Of a DNA stretch of 46,966 nt, positions 34,247 to 45,687 are shown piece after piece. Numbering within the stretch: position 1 is the stretch's first letter; each line of letters begins with the position of its first letter. Location of the stretch: the NCBI GenBank assembly GCA_024644745.1, contig JAHEHF010000017.1, forward strand, positions 1 through 46,966, written 5' to 3'. The notes below the pieces were generated by a model. It was not told the origin of the DNA. It saw only the letters and a program-made list of their open reading frames with translations, and searched no databases. The stretch comes from Flavobacteriaceae bacterium (GTDB lineage: Bacteria; Bacteroidota; Bacteroidia; Flavobacteriales; Flavobacteriaceae). Made by a program: the position numbers and the translations under genes.

Positions 34247-37200
34247 TTAATTCTCTACTTGTTCAATTTCTTCCTTGAGGCCAACAATGAGATGATCATA
34301 TTCTCTCATACCTGTACCGGCAGGAATCCTCTTACCTACGATTACATTTTCCTTCAATCCTTCGAGGTAATCCTCTTTACCACTTACCGCTGCCTCGTTA
34401 AGCACCTTCGTGGTTTCCTGGAAGGAGGCCGCAGAAATAAATGATTTGGTCTGTAAGGAAGCACGAGTGATACCCTGTAAGATCGGCTCGGCCGTTGCAG
34501 GCATTGCATCACGCGCGACCAACAGATTCTTGTCATTTCTTCTCAAAATTGAATTCTCGTCTCGTAATGCTCTTGCAGTGACGATTTGACCCGCTTTCAG
34601 ATTTTCCGAATCCCCGGCATCCTCAATCACCTTCATTCCGTAGATATTGTCATTGACTTCAATGAACTCATTCTTGTGAACCAATTGATTTTCAAGGAAT
34701 ATCGTATCTCCAGAGTCAATCACCTTCACCTTTCGCATCATCTGTCTTACAACAACCTCAAAGTGCTTGTCATTGATTTTTACACCCTGCAGCCTGTATA
34801 CCTCCTGAATTTCATTCACCAAATATTCCTGAACCTTCCCTGGTCCCATAATATTCAGTATATCAGTCGGTGTAGTCGCTCCATCTGACAAGGGCATCCC
34901 TGCTTTAACAAAATCATTTTCCTGAACCAGAATCTGGTTCGATAATTTCACCAGGTATTTCTTAATGTCACCGAGTTTGGATTCTACAATAATCTCTCTG
35001 TTTCCTCTTTTGATTTTTCCAAAAGAAATAACACCGTCGATTTCTGAAACAACCGCAGGGTTTGATGGGTTCCTTGCTTCAAAAAGTTCAGTTACCCTTG
35101 GCAAACCACCCGTAATATCTCCGGCTTTACCTGACCTTCGTGGTATTTTAACCAATATTTGACCTGCTTCAATTTTTTGTCCTTCTTCGATCAATAAGTG
35201 GGCACCTACCGGCAAAGAATAAGACCTTTGCGTTTCTCCTTTCTTGTTTTGAATATGTAAGGTTGGAATCACTCTTTTCTTTTTGGATTCAGAAATTACT
35301 TTTTCCTTGAATCCAGTTTGCTCATCCATCTCGACCTGGAAAGTAACGCCTTCTATAACATCCTCAAATACTGCCTTTCCGCTAAATTCCGATACAATTA
35401 CACCATTGTAAGGATCCCACTGACAAATCAAATCACCTTTTTTGATCTTGGTCTTGTCTTTGACAAATATATGAGAACCATAAGGTACATTATTGGTACT
35501 TAACACAATTCCAGATGTTTTATCAAGGATCTTGAATTCTGCCGTTCTTGAAATCACGATTTTAACCGGGTTTCCTTCACTGTCAGTTCCATCTACTGTT
35601 TTCAGATCATCAATGACGAGATCCCCTCCCTGGCTGGCAACCATTCGGCTGTCTTCAGAAATGTTTCCTGCAATACCCCCAACGTGGAAGGTCCTCAGGG
35701 TCAATTGTGTTCCAGGCTCACCAATGGACTGTGCGGCAACCACACCAACTGCTTCTCCTTTTTGGACCATGCTGTTGGTTGAAAGGCTTATTCCATAGCA
35801 CTTAGAGCAAATTCCTTTTTGAGCCTCACACGTAAGCGCAGAACGAACCTCAATCGTGTCGAGTTCAGCAACTTCCACTTTTTTCACAGAATCTTCATCA
35901 AATAAGTCTCCTGCTTCAATGATCAATTCATCCGTAGTCGGATCATACACATCATGTAAAGAGACCCTTCCAAAAATTCTCTCTCCGAGAGATTCAACGA
36001 TCTCATCATTATTTTTAAGTGGCTTCACTTCTAAACCTCTTAGGGTACCACAGTCCTCTTCGTTAATGATCACATCCTGTGCGACATCAACAAGTCTTCT
36101 TGTCAAATAACCCGCATCAGCCGTTTTCAAAGCCGTATCGGCCAATCCTTTTCTCGCACCGTGCGTCGAAATAAAGTATTCAAGAATCGACAATCCTTCT
36201 TTAAAGTTGGAAAGAATCGGGTTCTCAATAATTTCTCCACCACCGGCAGTAGATTTCTTTGGTTTTGCCATCAGTCCACGCATCCCGGTAAGCTGTCTGA
36301 TCTGTTCCTTAGAACCCCTAGCTCCAGAATCAAGCATCATATAAACTGAGTTGAATCCTTGTTGGTCTTCTCTCAGACGCTTCATGGACAATTCTGTCAA
36401 ACGATTGTTCGTCGATCCCCAAATATCAATGACCTGGTTATACCTTTCCTTGTTGGTCAGCATACCCATGTTATAACTCGACATGATTGAATCTACCTGC
36501 TTATTTGCTGCATCGATCATGTCATACTTCTCGTCGGGTATAATAATATCTCCCAAACTGAAAGACAAGCCTCCCTGAAAAGCAAATTTATATCCCATGT
36601 CTTTGATGCTGTCAAGGAATTTTCCCGTTGTAGGAACATCGGTTACCTTGAGAATGCCACCAATGATATCACGTAATGAACGCTTTGTCAATACCGTATT
36701 GATGAAACCGGCTTGTTCGGGAACGACCTCATTGAACAACACCCTTCCAACGGTTGTTTCAATGATCATGGTCTCAATTTCACCATTTTCATTGAAATCT
36801 TTTCCTCTAACCTTAATGCTTGCATTCAGGTCCACTTTCTTTTCGTTGAAAGCAATCTTGACTTCTTCAAGAGAATAAAATGTAGTTCCTTCTCCTTTGA
36901 CTATATGCTCGGGTGTTGACTTACGCTCCTTGGTCATGTAATAAAGACCCAATACCATGTCCTGAGATGGTACTGTAATAGGTGAGCCATTTGCCGGATT
37001 CAAAATATTATGTGAGGCAAGCATCAACAATTGTGACTCAAGAATGGCCTCCTGACCCAATGGCAGGTGCACCGCCATCTGATCCCCATCGAAATCCGCA
37101 TTAAAAGCCGTACAAACCAAAGGGTGCAACTGAATCGCCTTACCTTCTATCAGTTTTGGCTGAAATGCCTGAATCCCAAGTCTGTGCAGGGTAGGTGCCC

Positions 37201-38524
37201 GGTTCAGCAAAACAGGATGTCCTTTCAATACATTTTCAAGTATGTCCCAAACCACAGGTTCGCGTTTGTCAATGATCTTTTTTGCCGATTTAACTGTTTT
37301 CACAATTCCTCTTTCAATCAGTTTTCTGATAACAAAGGGTTTGTACAATTCAGCAGCCATGTCTTTTGGCAATCCACATTCATACAATCTCAATTCAGGC
37401 CCTACAACGATGACCGAACGCGCTGAATAATCAACACGCTTTCCTAAAAGGTTTTGACGAAAACGTCCTTGTTTACCTTTCAGGGAATCCGATAATGATT
37501 TTAAAGGTCTGTTCGACTCTGTCTTTACAGCAGAAGACTTACGTGTATTGTCAAACAAAGAATCGACAGATTCCTGCAACATTCGCTTCTCATTTCTCAA
37601 GATCACCTCGGGAGCCTTGATTTCCATCAACCTTTTTAAACGGTTGTTACGAATGATTACCCTTCTGTAAAGGTCATTCAAATCGGAAGTTGCAAAACGA
37701 CCTCCATCTAATGGAACCAAGGGACGCAATTCAGGTGGTATGACAGGAACGACCTTCATGATCATCCATTCAGGTTTGTTCTCTTTACGTGAATTGGCAT
37801 CTCTAAAAGCCTCAACAACATTCAAGCGCTTCAAAGCTTCCATTTTACGCTGCTTGGAAGTTTCCGTATTTGCTTTGTGTCTCAATTCATAAGACAAGGC
37901 ATCAAGATCGATTCTCGCCAATAATTCAATCAGACATTCAGCACCCATTTTGGCAATGAACTTATTGGGGTCCTGATCGTCAAGATATTGATTCTCCTGC
38001 GGAAGGGTCTCCAAAATATTTAAATATTCCTCTTCGGTCAGAAAATCCATTTTTTGCAAGGGTTCTCCTTCTTCATTTTTTCCAATACCCGGCTGGATGA
38101 CCACATAACGTTCGTAATAAATGATCATATCCAATTTCTTGGATGGCAAGCCCAGCAGATAACCCATTTTATTCGGTAAAGATCTGAAATACCAAATATG
38201 CGCCACCGGCACAACAAGATTGATGTGACCAACCCTGTCTCTTCGTACCTTCTTCTCGGTCACCTCTACTCCACATCGATCACAGATAATTCCTTTGTAT
38301 CTGATTCGTTTGTATTTACCACAGGCACATTCATAATCTTTGATAGGACCAAAGATCCTTTCACAAAATAAACCATCCCGCTCAGGTTTATGCGTACGGT
38401 AATTTATGGTTTCCGGCTTTAAAACCTCTCCTTTAGATCTTTCAAGGATGGTTTCAGGAGAAGCCAGACCAATGCTTATTTTGTTAAATTTTTTTACAGT
38501 GTATTTTTCTCTTTGTCTTGCCAT
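34247..38524 (-). CDS. rpoC: RNA polymerase beta' subunit
   Basis: A 1425-residue protein, near the usual Bacteroidota length. The first zinc-binding site is [20 protein letters not shown] near residue 65-85 and the second [11 protein letters not shown] near 905. The absolutely conserved NADFDGDQM (475-483) holds the catalytic magnesium with Asp477, Asp479 and Asp481. The trigger-loop/bridge region [16 protein letters not shown] follows. It forms the active-site cleft with RpoB. It lies 70 bases after rpoB, with a hairpin in the gap, and is followed by a strong terminator. Confidence 0.98.
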   Translation of the reverse strand: MARQREKYTVKKFNKISIGLASPETILERSKGEVLKPETINYRTHKPERDGLFCERIFGPIKDYECACGKYKRIRYKGIICDRCGVEVTEKKVRRDRVGHINLVVPVAHIWYFRSLPNKMGYLLGLPSKKLDMIIYYERYVVIQPGIGKNEEGEPLQKMDFLTEEEYLNILETLPQENQYLDDQDPNKFIAKMGAECLIELLARIDLDALSYELRHKANTETSKQRKMEALKRLNVVEAFRDANSRKENKPEWMIMKVVPVIPPELRPLVPLDGGRFATSDLNDLYRRVIIRNNRLKRLMEIKAPEVILRNEKRMLQESVDSLFDNTRKSSAVKTESNRPLKSLSDSLKGKQGRFRQNLLGKRVDYSARSVIVVGPELRLYECGLPKDMAAELYKPFVIRKLIERGIVKTVKSAKKIIDKREPVVWDILENVLKGHPVLLNRAPTLHRLGIQAFQPKLIEGKAIQLHPLVCTAFNADFDGDQMAVHLPLGQEAILESQLLMLASHNILNPANGSPITVPSQDMVLGLYYMTKERKSTPEHIVKGEGTTFYSLEEVKIAFNEKKVDLNASIKVRGKDFNENGEIETMIIETTVGRVLFNEVVPEQAGFINTVLTKRSLRDIIGGILKVTDVPTTGKFLDSIKDMGYKFAFQGGLSFSLGDIIIPDEKYDMIDAANKQVDSIMSSYNMGMLTNKERYNQVIDIWGSTNNRLTELSMKRLREDQQGFNSVYMMLDSGARGSKEQIRQLTGMRGLMAKPKKSTAGGGEIIENPILSNFKEGLSILEYFISTHGARKGLADTALKTADAGYLTRRLVDVAQDVIINEEDCGTLRGLEVKPLKNNDEIVESLGERIFGRVSLHDVYDPTTDELIIEAGDLFDEDSVKKVEVAELDTIEVRSALTCEAQKGICSKCYGISLSTNSMVQKGEAVGVVAAQSIGEPGTQLTLRTFHVGGIAGNISEDSRMVASQGGDLVIDDLKTVDGTDSEGNPVKIVISRTAEFKILDKTSGIVLSTNNVPYGSHIFVKDKTKIKKGDLICQWDPYNGVIVSEFSGKAVFEDVIEGVTFQVEMDEQTGFKEKVISESKKKRVIPTLHIQNKKGETQRSYSLPVGAHLLIEEGQKIEAGQILVKIPRRSGKAGDITGGLPRVTELFEARNPSNPAVVSEIDGVISFGKIKRGNREIIVESKLGDIKKYLVKLSNQILVQENDFVKAGMPLSDGATTPTDILNIMGPGKVQEYLVNEIQEVYRLQGVKINDKHFEVVVRQMMRKVKVIDSGDTIFLENQLVHKNEFIEVNDNIYGMKVIEDAGDSENLKAGQIVTARALRDENSILRRNDKNLLVARDAMPATAEPILQGITRASLQTKSFISAASFQETTKVLNEAAVSGKEDYLEGLKENVIVGKRIPAGTGMREYDHLIVGLKEEIEQVEN

Positions 38525-38562
38525 AATAATGGATAGAATTAAATTGTAAAAATTATATTGTG

Positions 38563-38581
38563 GTCCCGCCTTAGGCGGGAC
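38563..38581. repeat. Palindromic hairpin in the rpoB-rpoC gap
   Basis: GTCCCGCC (38563-38570) and GGCGGGAC (38574-38581) form a perfect 8-base GC-rich stem with loop TTA, standing out from AT-rich surroundings. No T run follows on either strand, so it is unlikely to be a terminator; a processing or stability hairpin, or a dispersed palindromic repeat, is more likely. Confidence 0.7.
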
Positions 38582-38594
38582 ATGGGTTGCTTAA

Positions 38595-41500
38595 TTATTC
38601 TTCTAATTTGAGGTCTAATCCCAATCCTTTCAATTCGTGCATCAACACGTTGAAAGATTCCGGAAGTCCCGGCTCTGGCATAGCATCACCTTTTACAATG
38701 GCCTCATAAGTCTTGGCTCTACCCAGGACGTCATCAGATTTCACGGTCAGGATCTCTCTCAGGGTAGCAGATGCACCATAAGCTTCAAGAGCCCAGACTT
38801 CCATCTCACCAAAACGCTGACCACCAAATTGAGCTTTACCTCCAAGGGGTTGCTGTGTGATCAATGAGTAAGGACCAATAGAACGCGCGTGCATCTTATC
38901 CTCGATCATATGACCCAGTTTAATGATATAGATCACACCTACTGTTGCCGGCTGGTCAAATCTTTCTCCGGTTCCACCATCATAAAGATAGGTATGACCG
39001 AAATCAGGAATGCCTGCTTTTCTTGTCAATTCGGTGATCTCATCAATATTGGCACCGTCAAATATCGGGGTTGCGTATTTCTCGCCAAGATTCTGACCTG
39101 CCCATCCCAACACGGTTTCATAAATCTGACCAATGTTCATACGTGAAGGTACACCCAGCGGGTTCAACACAATATCCACAGGGGTTCCATCCTCGAGGAA
39201 TGGCATATCTTCCTGTCTGACGATACGCGCAACAATACCCTTGTTACCGTGACGGCCCGCCATTTTATCACCAACTTTTAATTTACGCTTCTTAGCCACG
39301 TAAATTTTTGCAAGTTTGATGATTCCTTTGGGTAGTTCGTCACCAACGGTCACGGCAAATTTTCTTCTTCTGAGACTTCCCTGAAGGTCACTTACCTTGA
39401 TCTTATAATTATGAATAAGCCTGTTAACCAAGTCATTAAGTTCTTTATCTGTGGTCCAGACACCCTTTGTCAAATGTTCGAAATCCGTAACAGAATTCAA
39501 CATTTTCAAAGTGAATTTCTTTCCTTTCGGAAGGATTTCCTCGCCCAGGTCATTTTGTACCCCTTGAGAAGTCTTCCCATTGATCAGTCCGAACAATTTA
39601 TCAAGCAGGACATTTCTCAACTTGTCATATTCAACCGAGAATTCTACCTCCAGGCTGTTCACCTCTTCCTTGTCCTTGACCCTTTTCGCTTTATCTTTTA
39701 TGGCTCTTTGGAACAATTTCTTGTCAATCACAACCCCTCTTAGAGACGGTGAGGCCTTTAGGGAAGCGTCCTTCACATCTCCGGCATTGTCACCAAAGAT
39801 GGCTCTTAGAAGTTTCTCCTCAGGCGTCGGATCCGATTCTCCTTTCGGAGTGATCTTACCAATAAGTATATCTCCGGGCTTGATCTCTGCACCGATTCTT
39901 ATCATTCCGTTTTCATCGAGATCCTTTGTCGCTTCTTCGCTCACATTTGGTATATCAGCCGTGAGTTCTTCAGCTCCAAGTTTTGTATCCCTTACATCCA
40001 ATGCATATTCATCAATGTGGATAGAAGTAAAGATATCTTCTCGAACCACCTTTTCAGAAATTACGATCGCATCCTCAAAATTGTATCCCTTCCATGGCAT
40101 AAAAGCCACTTTCATATTTCTACCCAGGGCAAGTTCTCCCTGCTCAGTGGCATATCCCTCACATAATACCTGACCTTTGACTACCTTGTCTCCCTTTGCT
40201 ACAATTGGATGCAGGTTGATAGAGGTTCCCTGGTTGGTCTTGCGGAATTTGATCAATTCATATACTTTGGAATCTGCATCGAAACTGACAACCCTGTCAT
40301 TTTCAGAGCGATCATATTTGATTTCAATTTTATCAGAATCCACATAGATCACTTCTCCGTCACCTTCTGAGTTGATCAAAATTCTTGAATCCTCTGCTAC
40401 CCTTCTCTCCAATCCTGTTCCTACGATAGGCGATTCAGGTCTCATCAATGGTACTGCCTGACGCATCATGTTGGATCCCATCAAGGCCCTGTTCGCATCA
40501 TCATGTTCCAAAAACGGAATCAAGGATGCGGAAATCGAGGAGATCTGGTTTGGCGACACGTCCATATAATTGACTTCGGAAGAATTAACAACAGGAAAGT
40601 CACCATCCAATCTGGCCACTACCTTTTCCAGCATAATATTCCCTTCCTTATCAAGATCGAGATTCGACTGGGCTATTTTTCTTCCTTCTTCTTCTTCCGC
40701 ACTTAAATAAATCGGTTCTTCCTTGGTATCGACATATCCTTCCTTAACATTCCTGTATGGCGTTTCAATAAATCCGAGATTGTTCACCTTGGCATATACT
40801 GCCAGGGATGAAATCAAACCGATATTCGGCCCTTCAGGTGTTTCAATCGGACACAATCTTCCATAATGGGTAAAATGAACGTCACGAACCTCAAAACCTG
40901 CTCTTTCACGTGAAAGACCTCCTGGCCCAAGTGCAGACAACCTTCTTTTATGGGTAATCTCGGCCAAGGGGTTCGTTTGGTCCATGAACTGTGAAAGTTG
41001 ATTGGTTCCAAAAAAGGAATTGATCACTGATGACAAAGTTTTGGCATTGATCAGGTCAATTGGCGTGAAAACCTCGTTGTCACGAACATTCATCCTTTCT
41101 CGAATGGTTCTGGCCATTCTTGACAAACCTACACCAAACTGTCCTGCTAGTTGTTCTCCAACTGTTCTAACACGACGGTTTGACAAGTGATCGATATCAT
41201 CAACTTCTGCCTTTGAATTTACAAGGTTGATCAGGTTCTTCACGATGGTAATGATATCCTCTTTGGTCAAAACCTTTTGTTCGATATCCACATCAAGACC
41301 CAATTTTTTGTTCATTCTGTAACGTCCAACTTCTCCAAGGTTATAACGCTGTTCAGAAAAGAACAATTTATTGATGATTCCTTTAGCTGTTTCATAATCC
41401 GGCGGTTCTGCATTACGCAACTGACGATAGATATGTTCAACAGCTTCTTTTTCTGAATTCGTCGGATCCTTCTGCAAGGTGTTGTGAATGATCGCATAAT

Positions 41501-42410
41501 CACCTGCCTCATTATCCAGTTTATGCAATAGAATGGTTTTAGCACCCGATTCTATGATCTCTTCAATGTGCTCCTTTTCAAGAATGGTATCCCTGTCAAG
41601 TACAATTTCATTTCGTTCAATAGACACCACTTCTCCGGTATCTTCATCAACAAAATCCTCGAACCATGTCTTCAGGACCCTTGCGGCTAATTTTCTTTCA
41701 AGGACCTTTTTAAGGCCGCTTTTTGACACCTTGACCTCTTCTGCCAGGTCAAAGATCTCCAGTATGTCCTTATCTCGCTCAAAACCAATGGCTCTGAACA
41801 AGGTAGTTACCGGTAATTTTTTCTTTCTATCAATATAGGCGAACATCACCTGATTGATATCTGTTGCAAATTCAATCCAGGACCCTTTGAAAGGAATAAC
41901 TCTGGCTGAATACAATTTGGTTCCGTTGGCGTGAAAAGACTGGCCAAAGAAAACACCAGGAGACCTGTGTAACTGAGAAACAACGACTCTTTCGGCCCCG
42001 TTTATAACAAAGGTTCCACTGTGGGTCATATAAGGAATGACACCCAGGTAGACATCTTGAACAATGGTTTCGAAATCTTCGTGTTCTGGATCCGTACAGT
42101 ATAATTTTAAACGTGCCTTGAGAGGTACGCTGTAGGTCAGCCCTCTTTCTATACACTCTTGGATGGAATATCTTGGCGGATCAACAAAGTAATCCAGGAA
42201 TTCTAAAACAAAATTATTTCTTGTATCGGTAATAGGGAAGTTTTCCATAAAGGTTTTATACAAACCTTCGTCACTTCTCTCATCAGATTTGGTTTCCAAT
42301 TGAAAAAAATCCTGAAAAGATTTTATTTGAATATCAAGGAAATCAGGATATTCTGTTATCAATTTAGCTGATGCAAAGTTTACTCTTTGGGTTTTTTGTT
42401 TCGTTGCCAA
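38595..42410 (-). CDS. rpoB: RNA polymerase beta subunit
   Basis: A 1271-residue protein. The rifampicin-binding cluster reads [28 protein letters not shown]; the positions equal to E. coli Asp516, His526 and Ser531 are Asp477, His487 and Ser492, all in the sensitive state. Later conserved blocks include [28 protein letters not shown] and [13 protein letters not shown]. The only start that fits is TTG at 42410 (TTG GCA ACG AAA), because the frame has a stop shortly upstream with no ATG between, and the next in-frame Met is about 50 residues in, past conserved sequence. It is 110 bases after rplL. Confidence 0.97.
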   Translation of the reverse strand: MATKQKTQRVNFASAKLITEYPDFLDIQIKSFQDFFQLETKSDERSDEGLYKTFMENFPITDTRNNFVLEFLDYFVDPPRYSIQECIERGLTYSVPLKARLKLYCTDPEHEDFETIVQDVYLGVIPYMTHSGTFVINGAERVVVSQLHRSPGVFFGQSFHANGTKLYSARVIPFKGSWIEFATDINQVMFAYIDRKKKLPVTTLFRAIGFERDKDILEIFDLAEEVKVSKSGLKKVLERKLAARVLKTWFEDFVDEDTGEVVSIERNEIVLDRDTILEKEHIEEIIESGAKTILLHKLDNEAGDYAIIHNTLQKDPTNSEKEAVEHIYRQLRNAEPPDYETAKGIINKLFFSEQRYNLGEVGRYRMNKKLGLDVDIEQKVLTKEDIITIVKNLINLVNSKAEVDDIDHLSNRRVRTVGEQLAGQFGVGLSRMARTIRERMNVRDNEVFTPIDLINAKTLSSVINSFFGTNQLSQFMDQTNPLAEITHKRRLSALGPGGLSRERAGFEVRDVHFTHYGRLCPIETPEGPNIGLISSLAVYAKVNNLGFIETPYRNVKEGYVDTKEEPIYLSAEEEEGRKIAQSNLDLDKEGNIMLEKVVARLDGDFPVVNSSEVNYMDVSPNQISSISASLIPFLEHDDANRALMGSNMMRQAVPLMRPESPIVGTGLERRVAEDSRILINSEGDGEVIYVDSDKIEIKYDRSENDRVVSFDADSKVYELIKFRKTNQGTSINLHPIVAKGDKVVKGQVLCEGYATEQGELALGRNMKVAFMPWKGYNFEDAIVISEKVVREDIFTSIHIDEYALDVRDTKLGAEELTADIPNVSEEATKDLDENGMIRIGAEIKPGDILIGKITPKGESDPTPEEKLLRAIFGDNAGDVKDASLKASPSLRGVVIDKKLFQRAIKDKAKRVKDKEEVNSLEVEFSVEYDKLRNVLLDKLFGLINGKTSQGVQNDLGEEILPKGKKFTLKMLNSVTDFEHLTKGVWTTDKELNDLVNRLIHNYKIKVSDLQGSLRRRKFAVTVGDELPKGIIKLAKIYVAKKRKLKVGDKMAGRHGNKGIVARIVRQEDMPFLEDGTPVDIVLNPLGVPSRMNIGQIYETVLGWAGQNLGEKYATPIFDGANIDEITELTRKAGIPDFGHTYLYDGGTGERFDQPATVGVIYIIKLGHMIEDKMHARSIGPYSLITQQPLGGKAQFGGQRFGEMEVWALEAYGASATLREILTVKSDDVLGRAKTYEAIVKGDAMPEPGLPESFNVLMHELKGLGLDLKLEE

Positions 42411-42458
42411 TGGAGAAAAATTTAAATTAAATTATAAGAACGAATATATATGCAAAAT

Positions 42459-42496
42459 GGTTTAGGTCTAAAGGGTATTCCCCAAAGACCTAAACC
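42459..42496 (-). promoter_or_regulatory. Long hairpin between rplL and rpoB
   Basis: GGTTTAGGTCT (42459-42469) pairs perfectly with AGACCTAAACC (42486-42496), 11 base pairs, enclosing a smaller GGG/CCC pairing with loop TATT. On the minus strand only TTTT follows. In E. coli this intergenic region holds an attenuator and an RNase III site that set the ratio of ribosomal protein to polymerase; a similar role is inferred by position. Confidence 0.6.
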
Positions 42497-42520
42497 TTAG
42501 TTGTTTATCAGTAAAACGAA

Positions 42521-42895
42521 TTACTTAAGCTCAACTTCAGCTCCTGCTTCTTCCAAAGATTTTTTAAGACCTTCTGCCTCATCTTTCGAGATACCTTCTT
42601 TGATCGGTGCTGGTGCACTGTCAACGATACCTTTAGCTTCTTTCAATCCTAAACCAGTTAATTCTTTAACCAATTTAACAACTGCCAATTTAGAAGCACC
42701 TGCTGCTTTAAGGATGACATCAAATTCAGTTTGCTCTTCAGCTCCGGCGTCACCACCAGCTGCTGGTCCAGCTACTGCTACAGCTGCTGCTGCAGGCTCG
42801 ATACCATATTCCTCTTTTAAAATATTTGCCAATTCATTAACTTCCTTCACTGTTAAGTTAACTAATTGCTCTGCGAAATCTTTTAACTCTGCCAT
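42521..42895 (-). CDS. rplL: Ribosomal protein bL12 (L7/L12)
   Basis: A 124-residue protein with the N-terminal dimerisation helices ([25 protein letters not shown]), an alanine- and glycine-rich hinge (about 35-52) and the C-terminal domain that recruits translation factors ([39 protein letters not shown]). It forms the ribosomal stalk with bL10, encoded 44 bases upstream. Confidence 0.97.
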   Translation of the reverse strand: MAELKDFAEQLVNLTVKEVNELANILKEEYGIEPAAAAVAVAGPAAGGDAGAEEQTEFDVILKAAGASKLAVVKLVKELTGLGLKEAKGIVDSAPAPIKEGISKDEAEGLKKSLEEAGAEVELK

Positions 42896-42939
42896 TTTTC
42901 TACTGTTTAAATTTTATTATTAGTTTATTAGTGTGTTTA

Positions 42940-43458
42940 TTATTTTTCTGATAAGGTCTGAAGAATTCCGTGAATCTTACCACCTCCTGATTGAAGCGCA
43001 GAAATAACGTTCTTCGCAGGCGACTGCAAGAGACCGATAATTTCTCCGATCAACTCTTCTTTGGACTTGATGTTCACCAGGCTTTCCAGCTGGTCATCAC
43101 CAACATAGACTGATTCTTCAACATAAGCTCCTTTAAGAATTGGTTTTTCACGTTTTCCTTTACGAAATTCCTTGATCACCTTGGCCGGGGCATTACTCAC
43201 TTCAGCAATCATCATTGAAGTATTTCCCTTCAAGGTTTCAGGCAAATCGCCAAAATCCTTATCACTACTTTCCATTGCCTTTGCAAGCAAGGTATTTTTA
43301 ACTACTGCCAATTTTACGCCAGCTTTAAAACAAGCTCTGCGCAAATTTGAGGTATCAGAAGCGTTCAAACCTGAGATATCTGCTAAATAGATAACATTAT
43401 TGTCAGTTAATTTGCCAGCTAAATCCTCTATTACTTGTGATTTTTCTTCTCTAGTCAT
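42940..43458 (-). CDS. rplJ: Ribosomal protein uL10
   Basis: A 172-residue protein, base of the ribosomal stalk. The N-terminal TREEKSQVIEDLAGKL and KAGVKLAVVKNTLLAKAME segments bind 23S rRNA; the C-terminal helix (about 135-172) carries bL12 dimers. Only 22 bases separate it from rplA, so the long L10-binding leader known upstream of rplJ in E. coli would have to lie within rplA or be absent. Confidence 0.96.
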   Translation of the reverse strand: MTREEKSQVIEDLAGKLTDNNVIYLADISGLNASDTSNLRRACFKAGVKLAVVKNTLLAKAMESSDKDFGDLPETLKGNTSMMIAEVSNAPAKVIKEFRKGKREKPILKGAYVEESVYVGDDQLESLVNIKSKEELIGEIIGLLQSPAKNVISALQSGGGKIHGILQTLSEK

Positions 43459-43480
43459 GATTCAAATATTTTAACTTGCA

Positions 43481-44170
43481 TTAAACTGTTTTTGTATCTA
43501 TCGCGATTCCAGGGCTCATTGTACTTGACAAGTAAATGCTCTTGATATAAGCTCCTTTAACCGTTGAAGGCTTCAATTTCACAATGGTTTTGATCAGTTC
43601 GTTCGCATTTTCGGCAAGTTTCTTCGCTTCAAACGAAACCTTACCTATTGATGCATGAACGATTCCTGTTTTATCCACTTTAAAATCGATCTTACCGCCT
43701 TTAACATCCTTGACAGCCTTGGCCACGTCCATCGTAACGGTACCGGTCTTAGGGTTAGGCATCAAACCTCTTGGGCCCAATATTCTACCCAAAGGACCTA
43801 ATTTACCCATCACACTCGGCATGGTCACAATGACGTCAACATCTGTCCAACCTCCTTTAATTTTTGTGAGGTACTCATCCAATCCTACGTAGTCTGCTCC
43901 TGCTTCTTTAGCCTCAGCTTCTTTATCAGGAGTTACCAATGCCAATACTTTAACATCTTTACCTGTACCATTTGGAAGGGTGACAACACCTCTAACCATT
44001 TGGTTGGCTTTACGCGGATCTACACCTAATCGTATCGCAAGATCTACACTTGCATCAAAATTTACGCTGGTGATTTCCTTTACTGTAGAGGAAGCTGACA
44101 ATAAATCATGTGTTGTATTTACGTCAATTTTCGCTTTTGCCTCTTTTTGTTTCTTTGTTAGTTTTGCCAT
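43481..44170 (-). CDS. rplA: Ribosomal protein uL1
   Basis: A 229-residue protein, the usual length. Conserved blocks are [53 protein letters not shown] and the C-terminal [34 protein letters not shown]. It forms the mobile L1 stalk that moves E-site tRNA, and in many bacteria represses its own operon. It starts four bases after the rplK stop. Confidence 0.97.
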   Translation of the reverse strand: MAKLTKKQKEAKAKIDVNTTHDLLSASSTVKEITSVNFDASVDLAIRLGVDPRKANQMVRGVVTLPNGTGKDVKVLALVTPDKEAEAKEAGADYVGLDEYLTKIKGGWTDVDVIVTMPSVMGKLGPLGRILGPRGLMPNPKTGTVTMDVAKAVKDVKGGKIDFKVDKTGIVHASIGKVSFEAKKLAENANELIKTIVKLKPSTVKGAYIKSIYLSSTMSPGIAIDTKTV

Positions 44171-44174
44171 CTTC

Positions 44175-44621
44175 TTACGCTGATTTAACTGGAGCTGTTC
44201 CTTTTACACGAATTCCCATGGATCTGGCCGTACCAGCGATCATGATCATTGCAGATTCAACTTGAAATGCATTTAAATCCTGCATTTTGTCTTCTGCAAT
44301 AGAACGAATTTGATCCCAAGTAACGGTGGCCACTTTTTTTCGATTTGGTTCTCCAGAACCTTTTTTAACTTTAGCTGCTTCTAACAATTGAACTGCTGCT
44401 GGTGGAGTTTTTACAACAAAATCAAAAGATTTATCCTTGTAAACATTAATCACAACGGGTAAAACCTTTCCGGGTTTGTCTTGAGTTCTCGCATTAAACT
44501 GCTTACAGAACTCCATGATATTAACTCCGGCAGCTCCCAATGCTGGCCCTACTGGTGGTGACGGATTTGCCGCTCCTCCTCTGACCTGCAATTTTACTAC
44601 TTTACTAACTTCTTTTGCCAT
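44175..44621 (-). CDS. rplK: Ribosomal protein uL11
   Basis: A 148-residue protein. The N-terminal domain has [36 protein letters not shown], the proline-rich part contacting thiostrepton and release factors; the C-terminal domain (about 70-148) binds 23S rRNA at the GTPase centre and ends in the usual short tail. It lies 67 bases after nusG and four bases before rplA. Confidence 0.97.
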   Translation of the reverse strand: MAKEVSKVVKLQVRGGAANPSPPVGPALGAAGVNIMEFCKQFNARTQDKPGKVLPVVINVYKDKSFDFVVKTPPAAVQLLEAAKVKKGSGEPNRKKVATVTWDQIRSIAEDKMQDLNAFQVESAMIMIAGTARSMGIRVKGTAPVKSA

Positions 44622-44688
44622 CGTTTAAACTTTAATTAATAAAACACACTAATTGGAAGCTAGCGCATTTAGATATTAACCGTAACAT

Positions 44689-45243
44689 TTATGAAATTTT
44701 TTCTACTTGCATATAGTTCAGCTCCAAAGGAGTTTTCCTCCCAAAGATTTTTACCATAACCTCAAGCTTTCGCTTTTCCTCATTTATTTTTTCTATCGTT
44801 CCGTCAAATCCATTGAAAGGTCCATCAATCACCTTTACTGTTTCACCAGGAATAAATGGTATTGCAACGTTTTCATTTTGAACTGCCAGATCATCAACTG
44901 TACCTAACATTCTGTTCACTTCTGACTTTCTTAAAGGTACCGGATCTCCACCTTTGGTTTCACCTAAAAACCCGATCACACCAGGAACTGATTTGATCAC
45001 ATGCGGAACTTCACCACTAAGATTAGCTTCAATCATAATATAGCCAGGAAAATATACCTTCTCCTTATGGTACTTTTTACCGTTTCGGATTTGGATTACC
45101 TTCTCTGTTGGCACCAATACCTGGTTTACAAAATCAGATAAACCCAATCGAGCAATTTCATTCTCAATATAAGTTTTGACCTTATTTTCTTGTCCGCCAA
45201 TTGCCCTAACAGCATACCATTTCATTACAGAAGAATCAGACAT
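44689..45243 (-). CDS. nusG: Transcription termination/antitermination protein NusG
   Basis: A 184-residue protein. The NGN domain (KWYAVRAIGGQENKVKTYIENE... with PGYIMIEANLSGEVPHVIKSVPGVIGFLG) binds the RNA polymerase clamp; the C-terminal KOW domain (FIPGETVKVIDGPFNGFDGTIEKINEEKRKLEV, about 128-165) binds Rho or ribosomal protein S10. Bacteroidota also have specialised NusG paralogues for polysaccharide loci, but the secE-nusG-rplK order marks this as the core copy. Confidence 0.97.
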   Translation of the reverse strand: MSDSSVMKWYAVRAIGGQENKVKTYIENEIARLGLSDFVNQVLVPTEKVIQIRNGKKYHKEKVYFPGYIMIEANLSGEVPHVIKSVPGVIGFLGETKGGDPVPLRKSEVNRMLGTVDDLAVQNENVAIPFIPGETVKVIDGPFNGFDGTIEKINEEKRKLEVMVKIFGRKTPLELNYMQVEKIS

Positions 45244-45252
45244 ATTTATTTA

Positions 45253-45444
45253 CTAATTAAAAATATTGAAATATTTTTCCAAGCCCATTTGAAAGAATTT
45301 ATCGACCAAAAACACAGCTATTGCGAAAATAACGGTAAATACCGCCACAAGCACCGTGTTCTTTTGCGCTTCGTTTCTTGGCATCCAAGAAACGTTATGT
45401 TGCAATTCTTCAAATGATTCTTTAATGTAATTTACTATACCCAT
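45253..45444 (-). CDS. secE: Preprotein translocase subunit SecE
   Basis: A 63-residue protein starting MGIVNYIKESFEELQHNVSW. An amphipathic helix is followed by the conserved NEAQKNTVLVAVFTVIFAIAVFLVDKFFQMGL, a single membrane span with the SecE pattern. It clamps SecY in the protein channel. An ATG at 45453 (three more residues) is possible; longer starts would read through tRNA-Trp and are rejected. It begins 16 bases after the tRNA and ends nine bases before nusG. Confidence 0.94.
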   Translation of the reverse strand: MGIVNYIKESFEELQHNVSWMPRNEAQKNTVLVAVFTVIFAIAVFLVDKFFQMGLEKYFNIFN

Positions 45445-45460
45445 TATTGTCATTTTTACG

Positions 45461-45533
45461 CACGGGTGGAGAGGCTCGAACTCCCGACACCTGGTTTTGG
45501 AGACCAGTGCTCTACCAACTGAGCTACACCCGT
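45461..45533 (-). tRNA. tRNA-Trp (CCA)
   Basis: Read on the minus strand, a 73-base cloverleaf: acceptor ACGGGTG/CACCCGT, D arm GCTC...GAGC, anticodon stem CTGGT/ACCAG with loop CTCCAAA giving anticodon CCA, T arm GGGAG-TTCGAGC-CTCTC with one wobble pair, discriminator G. The CCA end is not encoded. It sits between tuf and secE, the common position for tRNA-Trp in Bacteroidota. Confidence 0.97.
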
Positions 45534-45606
45534 ATGGAATCAAAAAACATCTTCTTTTGAGAAAATACTTTTCGCCCAGTTTATAAGTGTGCCTTTAAAA
45601 AAACAT

Positions 45607-45648
45607 ACTTTTTAAAAAGAATACAAGGCGCTTCCGCAAAGAAGCACC
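45607..45648 (-). terminator. Possible terminator after tuf
   Basis: On the minus strand GGTGCTTC (45648-45641) pairs with GAAGCGCC (45634-45627) with one G-U pair and a 6-base loop, followed by a T-rich stretch TTGTATTCTTTTT. The T run is interrupted, so strength is uncertain and some readthrough into tRNA-Trp is likely. Confidence 0.45.
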
Positions 45649-45687
45649 TGATATCCATTTTTTTATTTCAACTGAAACTGATTATAA

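Noticed and set aside
39580-40173. A 197-codon plus-strand frame opposite rpoB
   Set aside because: It is an antisense shadow of conserved rpoB sequence, rich in Ser and Pro, with no family resemblance.
42501-42923. A 140-codon plus-strand frame opposite rplL
   Set aside because: Shadow of the alanine-rich rplL; its Ser, Ala and Thr content is the complement of that bias.
45253-45543. A 96-residue version of SecE starting at 45543
   Set aside because: The extra N terminus is a translation of the tRNA-Trp gene; the real start is MGIVNY at 45444.
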